Source: CAYIVF01 sp964366875
Lineage (GTDB): Bacteria > Patescibacteriota > Minisyncoccia > Minisyncoccales > Staskawiczbacteraceae
Reading direction: 5' to 3'
Length of the DNA: 13,528 nucleotides
Assembly: GCA_964366875.1 (NCBI GenBank)
Contig: CAYIVF010000019.1
Location: 1 to 13,528 of the forward strand
Both the position numbers and the translations under genes were made by a program. The notes below the pieces were generated by a model. It had not been told where the DNA came from. It did no database searches and worked only from the letters and a program-made list of their open reading frames with translations. This document shows, one piece after another, positions 13,425-13,528 of the stretch. Numbering within the stretch: the stretch's first letter is position 1; every line of letters starts with the position of its first letter.

Positions 13425-13528
13425 TTACTTTGTCCAAACTTCAGAAGACAATGAATCTTTCACCAGATAACCATTTGTCCAGTCGCCGGTGCCAGCTGTT
13501 GTTGACGCAGAGTGCGCCACAGCTGAAC
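13425..13528 (-). CDS. C-terminal end of an unrecognised, probably exported protein (runs off the right edge)
   Basis: An open frame enters from the right edge and ends at TAA (13425-13427). The visible 33 residues are rich in Ser, Thr, Gly and Ala, with TGDWTNGYLVKDSLSSEVWTK at the end; this short beta-like tail fits an exported or pilin-like protein. Two things support a real gene: base 13528 and the stop are in one uninterrupted frame, and the stop faces a bidirectional terminator. The fragment is too short to name a family. A small 6-bp hairpin (13387-13405) lies between its stop and the terminator, without a T-run. Confidence 0.5.
   Translation of the reverse strand, partial: SAVAHSASTTAGTGDWTNGYLVKDSLSSEVWTK

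Overview
The window is AT-rich, densely packed bacterial DNA. Three things suggest a Candidate Phyla Radiation / Patescibacteria genome: many starts without a Shine-Dalgarno sequence, an O-antigen-ligase fold fused to long TPR arrays, and small DUF-type exported proteins. This assignment is an inference from gene style, not from a marker gene. Almost everything is on the minus strand. The exceptions are one large + strand gene (10713-13316) and its terminator.

Reading the minus strand in transcription order, 10659 to 5587 is a tight four-gene block with gaps of 10-17 nt. It encodes a small HIGH-motif nucleotidyltransferase, a divergent NodB-fold polysaccharide-deacetylase-like protein, and two different B12-binding-type radical SAM enzymes. 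Divergent to it, on the + strand, lies the O-antigen ligase/polymerase-like membrane protein with TPRs. Together these look like part of a surface-glycan or lipid modification locus that may need cobalamin.

The most striking part is 5583 to 1992, which reads as a complete cobalamin-controlled transcription unit. It has a promoter (TTGACT-17-TAATAT), a compact cobalamin riboswitch (core 5489-5546), and a hairpin that covers the Shine-Dalgarno site. Four genes follow, then a clear intrinsic terminator (1992-2028). The first gene encodes an exported alpha/alpha-toroid plus DUF4430 protein, the architecture of animal transcobalamin/intrinsic factor. The second encodes an Ig-like protein with a C-terminal membrane anchor, the third a membrane-tethered single DUF4430 domain, and the fourth a six-helix ECF S-component-like protein (DUF6580-like). 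The simplest reading is a surface B12 capture, relay and import system that feeds the neighbouring B12 radical SAM enzymes. Its function has not been tested here.

From 1943 down to 1 there is a HIT-family hydrolase and then a small helix-turn-helix protein. The latter has a perfect -35 box lying inside a set of 10-bp-phased repeats and a GC-rich palindrome. An HPr-kinase-like P-loop protein follows, then the start of an NAD-dependent sugar epimerase/dehydratase. At the right edge is the C-terminus of an unrecognised minus-strand protein, facing the + strand gene across a strong bidirectional terminator. No intergenic stretch exceeds 300 bases.
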